In this document: piece after piece, positions 5,782-7,486 of the stretch
Numbering within the stretch: position 1 is the stretch's first letter
How the letters are laid out: every line of letters starts with the position of its first letter
DNA from: an uncultured Bacilli bacterium
Lineage (GTDB): Bacteria > Bacillota_I > Bacilli_A > RF39 > UBA660
Direction of reading: 5' to 3'
NCBI GenBank assembly: GCA_947623975.1
Contig: CANQHY010000059.1
Location: forward strand, 1 to 7,486
Length of the DNA stretch: 7,486 nucleotides
The notes under the pieces: generated by a model
The model's database searches: none
Seen by the model: only the letters and a program-made list of their open reading frames with translations
What the model was told of the DNA's origin: nothing
Position numbers and translations under genes: made by a program

Positions 5782-7386
5782 ATGAAGAAAAGAAATATTA
5801 TTAATATTGTTGTAACTATAGTGTTTATGCTTGTTGCGTATTATTTCCTTTTGCCCCCAATAAATATCACGGCACCAGGATTTTGGGTTTTTGTTTTGTT
5901 AATTTATTTGTTTTATTTATTCCTTAATTTCCTTAGCCTTGGTTCTTTTGTCTTTAGTGGTAGGCATATAACTAGATTTGAATTTTCTAAATATTTTAAG
6001 ATAATGGTGGCAGTAATACCATGTGGATTCTTTTTAATCTTATTTGTTAATTTTGTTTTATCACCAATTTTTAATTCTAAAGGTTATTCAACTAGGATTG
6101 TGATAAATCAGGACGTAAGTTTTAAAGAATCTGTAAAACCTGTGGATTTTTCTCATGTGCCATTACTAGATAAAGATTCAACATCTAAAATAGGTGATAG
6201 GGTAATGGGAGAAATGACTGATTTGGTTTCTCAGTTTACAGTATCTAACTTATATACACAAATTAATTATAATAATACAATAGTGAGAGTAACTCCTTTG
6301 GAGTACGATGGTCTTATTAAGTATTTTACTAATAGAAGCAAAGGGATAACTGGATATATTATGGTTAATTCTGTTAATGGTGAAGCAAATCTTATTAGAT
6401 TGGAAAAAGGAATGAAATATGTTCCTTCTGCAATATTTAATGAGAATTTATATCGTAAATTAAGATTTAGTTATCCAACTGAAATATTTGGTAGTGAAAA
6501 TTTTGAATTGGATAATGAAGGTAACCCTTATTGGGTAATTCCTACCATTAAATATGTAGGGGTTGGTCTTAAAGAAGAAATTACTGGAGTAGTAATACTA
6601 AATCCTATAACGGGAGAATCTAAAAAATACAGTGTCAAGGATGTTCCTTCTTGGGTAGATCACGTTTATAGTGCAAATTTAATATTATCGCAAGTAAATG
6701 ATTGGGGATTGTATAATGGCGGATTCCTAAATTCTATATTTGGGCAGAAAAATGTGGTAGCTACTACGACAGGATATAATTATATGGTTCAGGATGATGA
6801 CGTTTATTTGTATACTGGTATAACCTCAGTTGCAAGCGATGAATCTAATTTGGGATTTATTCTTACTAACATGAGAACAAAAGAAACTAATTACTATTTA
6901 ATCCCAGGAGCTGAAGAGTATTCTGCAATGGCAAGTGCTGAGGGACAAGTACAACAAATGAAATATACATCGACTTTTCCACTTTTAATCAACTTAAATG
7001 GTAAAGCAACTTATTTGATTTCCCTAAAAGATAATGCTGGACTTGTAAAAATGTATGCCTTTGTCGATGTTCAAAATTATCAAAAAGTAGTAGTTACGGA
7101 TGCTAACGAAGGAATAGTAAAAGCAAGTGAAAATTATTTAAAAAATAGTGGTGTAGAAAATAACAATAGTCTAGCTAATAAAGAAATTACTGTAAGAAAC
7201 ATATATACAGCAATGATAGATGGAAATACATATTATTACTTTATAGATAGTGATAATAAAAAATATAGAGCTTCTATAAAAGTAGGCGAAAAGATTTTAC
7301 CATTTATAAAAGTAGGAGATAGGTTGGATATAAGTTATTTAGAATCAGATGAGATTTTTGAAATAACAAAATTAAATACAAAATAA
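5782..7386 (+). CDS. Large membrane-anchored conserved Bacillota protein, unknown function
   Basis: This 534-residue protein has three predicted N-terminal helices (about 5-24, 32-53, 74-96) followed by a long region (97-534) that should lie outside the membrane. The ectodomain carries segments I recognise from a widespread family in Clostridia and Bacilli that usually has uninformative names: VDFSHVPLLDKDS (121-133), IGDRVMGEMTDLVSQF (137-152), YTQINY (158-163), VRVTPLEY (168-175), LRFSYPTEIF (227-236), PSWVDHVYSANLI (289-301), NGGFLNSIFGQK (312-323), TTGYNY (329-334), DDVYLYTGITSV (339-350), LTNMRTKETNYY (361-372), SAMASAEGQVQ (381-391) and LVKMYAFVDVQNYQ (421-434). After a polar linker (about 455-466), a small C-terminal strand-rich domain (467-534), possibly an OB-fold, begins ITVRNIYTAMIDGNTYYYF. 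No catalytic motif is evident. A scaffold or chaperone-like role at the cell surface is possible but is a guess. Confidence 0.88.
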   Translation: MKKRNIINIVVTIVFMLVAYYFLLPPINITAPGFWVFVLLIYLFYLFLNFLSLGSFVFSGRHITRFEFSKYFKIMVAVIPCGFFLILFVNFVLSPIFNSKGYSTRIVINQDVSFKESVKPVDFSHVPLLDKDSTSKIGDRVMGEMTDLVSQFTVSNLYTQINYNNTIVRVTPLEYDGLIKYFTNRSKGITGYIMVNSVNGEANLIRLEKGMKYVPSAIFNENLYRKLRFSYPTEIFGSENFELDNEGNPYWVIPTIKYVGVGLKEEITGVVILNPITGESKKYSVKDVPSWVDHVYSANLILSQVNDWGLYNGGFLNSIFGQKNVVATTTGYNYMVQDDDVYLYTGITSVASDESNLGFILTNMRTKETNYYLIPGAEEYSAMASAEGQVQQMKYTSTFPLLINLNGKATYLISLKDNAGLVKMYAFVDVQNYQKVVVTDANEGIVKASENYLKNSGVENNNSLANKEITVRNIYTAMIDGNTYYYFIDSDNKKYRASIKVGEKILPFIKVGDRLDISYLESDEIFEITKLNTK

Positions 7387-7410
7387 AGATTAGCATTTAT
7401 TTGCTAATCT
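7387..7410 (+). terminator. Perfect 9-bp hairpin directly after the last stop codon
   Basis: AGATTAGCA (7387-7395) pairs perfectly with TGCTAATCT (7402-7410) around a 6-nt TTTATT loop. It begins on the first base after the TAA. No T-run follows on the + strand (CAGGCTG instead), so alone it is not a classical + strand terminator. Read on the minus strand it is followed by TTATTTTG, a weak T-run. It may protect the mRNA 3' end or form part of a bidirectional terminator with the next hairpin. Confidence 0.5.
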
Positions 7411-7427
7411 CAGGCTGTTGACAAAGT
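7410..7427 (-). repeat. 18-bp motif, right copy of an inverted pair
   Basis: TCAGGCTGTTGACAAAGT here is the reverse complement of the motif at 78-95 with one substitution. It sits between two hairpins and shares its last bases with the stem of the terminator that follows. The two copies span 7,350 bp and enclose all seven genes. Confidence 0.7.
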
Positions 7428-7457
7428 GGTATGTTTAAAATGAACATATCACTTTTT
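7423..7457 (+). terminator. Rho-independent terminator of the gene block
   Basis: GTGGTATGTT (7426-7435) pairs with AACATATCAC (7443-7452) with a single G-U wobble around a 7-nt loop. The stem can lengthen by three A-U pairs into the flanking A and T tracts. TTTTT (7453-7457) follows. This is the strongest terminator in the window and should end transcription of the last gene and any read-through from upstream. Confidence 0.8.
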
Positions 7458-7486
7458 GTTTGAAAATTTTTGAAAAATTCGAAAAA

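Noticed and set aside
7418..7446. Exact TTGACA in the right motif as a -35 promoter element
   Set aside because: No acceptable -10 hexamer lies 16-18 nt downstream on the + strand, and the equivalent on the minus strand at the left copy also lacks one. The bases belong to the repeat motif and terminator stem.
7465..7479. AATTTTT-G-AAAAATT palindrome at the right edge
   Set aside because: A one-base centre cannot form a proper RNA hairpin, and such palindromes are common in DNA this AT-rich.
1..7486. CRISPR array, tRNA, rRNA or riboswitch
   Set aside because: Genes occupy nearly everything. The remaining gaps are at most 144 nt and show no spaced repeats, cloverleaf or recognisable aptamer.

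Overview
The window comes from a low-GC, AT-rich bacterium, most likely a member of the Bacillota (Bacilli or an uncultured gut lineage close to them). The evidence is heavy use of TTA, AAA and ATT codons, strong GGAGG-type ribosome binding sites, extended -10 promoters, and protein families typical of Bacillota. UGA is read as stop: the first gene ends with it and all tryptophans are TGG, so this is the standard bacterial code and not the Mycoplasma code. I cannot place the organism more finely from the sequence.

All seven protein genes lie on the + strand and fill nearly the whole window. (1) 1-144 is an intergenic leader with an 18-bp motif and a hairpin/T-run terminator. (2) 145-1626 is a compact UvrD-like SF1A helicase that lacks a full-size 2B domain. 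(3) 1662-3765 is a tight three-gene group, probably started by an extended -10 promoter at about 1633: a membrane-anchored extracytoplasmic protein, a two-helix membrane protein of unknown function, and a bacterial Tam41/Mmp37-type phosphatidate cytidylyltransferase (CDP-diacylglycerol synthase). (4) 3821-5718 is a pair resembling Bacillus subtilis YdjG-YdjH: a double zinc-ribbon protein with a C-terminal membrane helix, and a secreted, membrane-tethered TPM-domain protein with a His/Gly/Ser tail. (5) 5782-7386, behind its own extended -10 promoter, is a large membrane-anchored protein of a conserved but uncharacterised Bacillota family. (6) 7387-7457 holds a hairpin, an inverted copy of the 18-bp motif, and a strong terminator.

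Apart from the helicase, every product is at or near the membrane. One makes the central phospholipid precursor, two resemble parts of an envelope-stress module, and three are anchored proteins of unknown role. My reading, which is inference, is a membrane/envelope maintenance locus. Its most distinctive member is the Tam41-type enzyme, a family best known from mitochondria. The second feature worth attention is the pair of inverted 18-bp motifs, 17/18 identical, each next to a 9-bp hairpin, that bracket the whole gene block.
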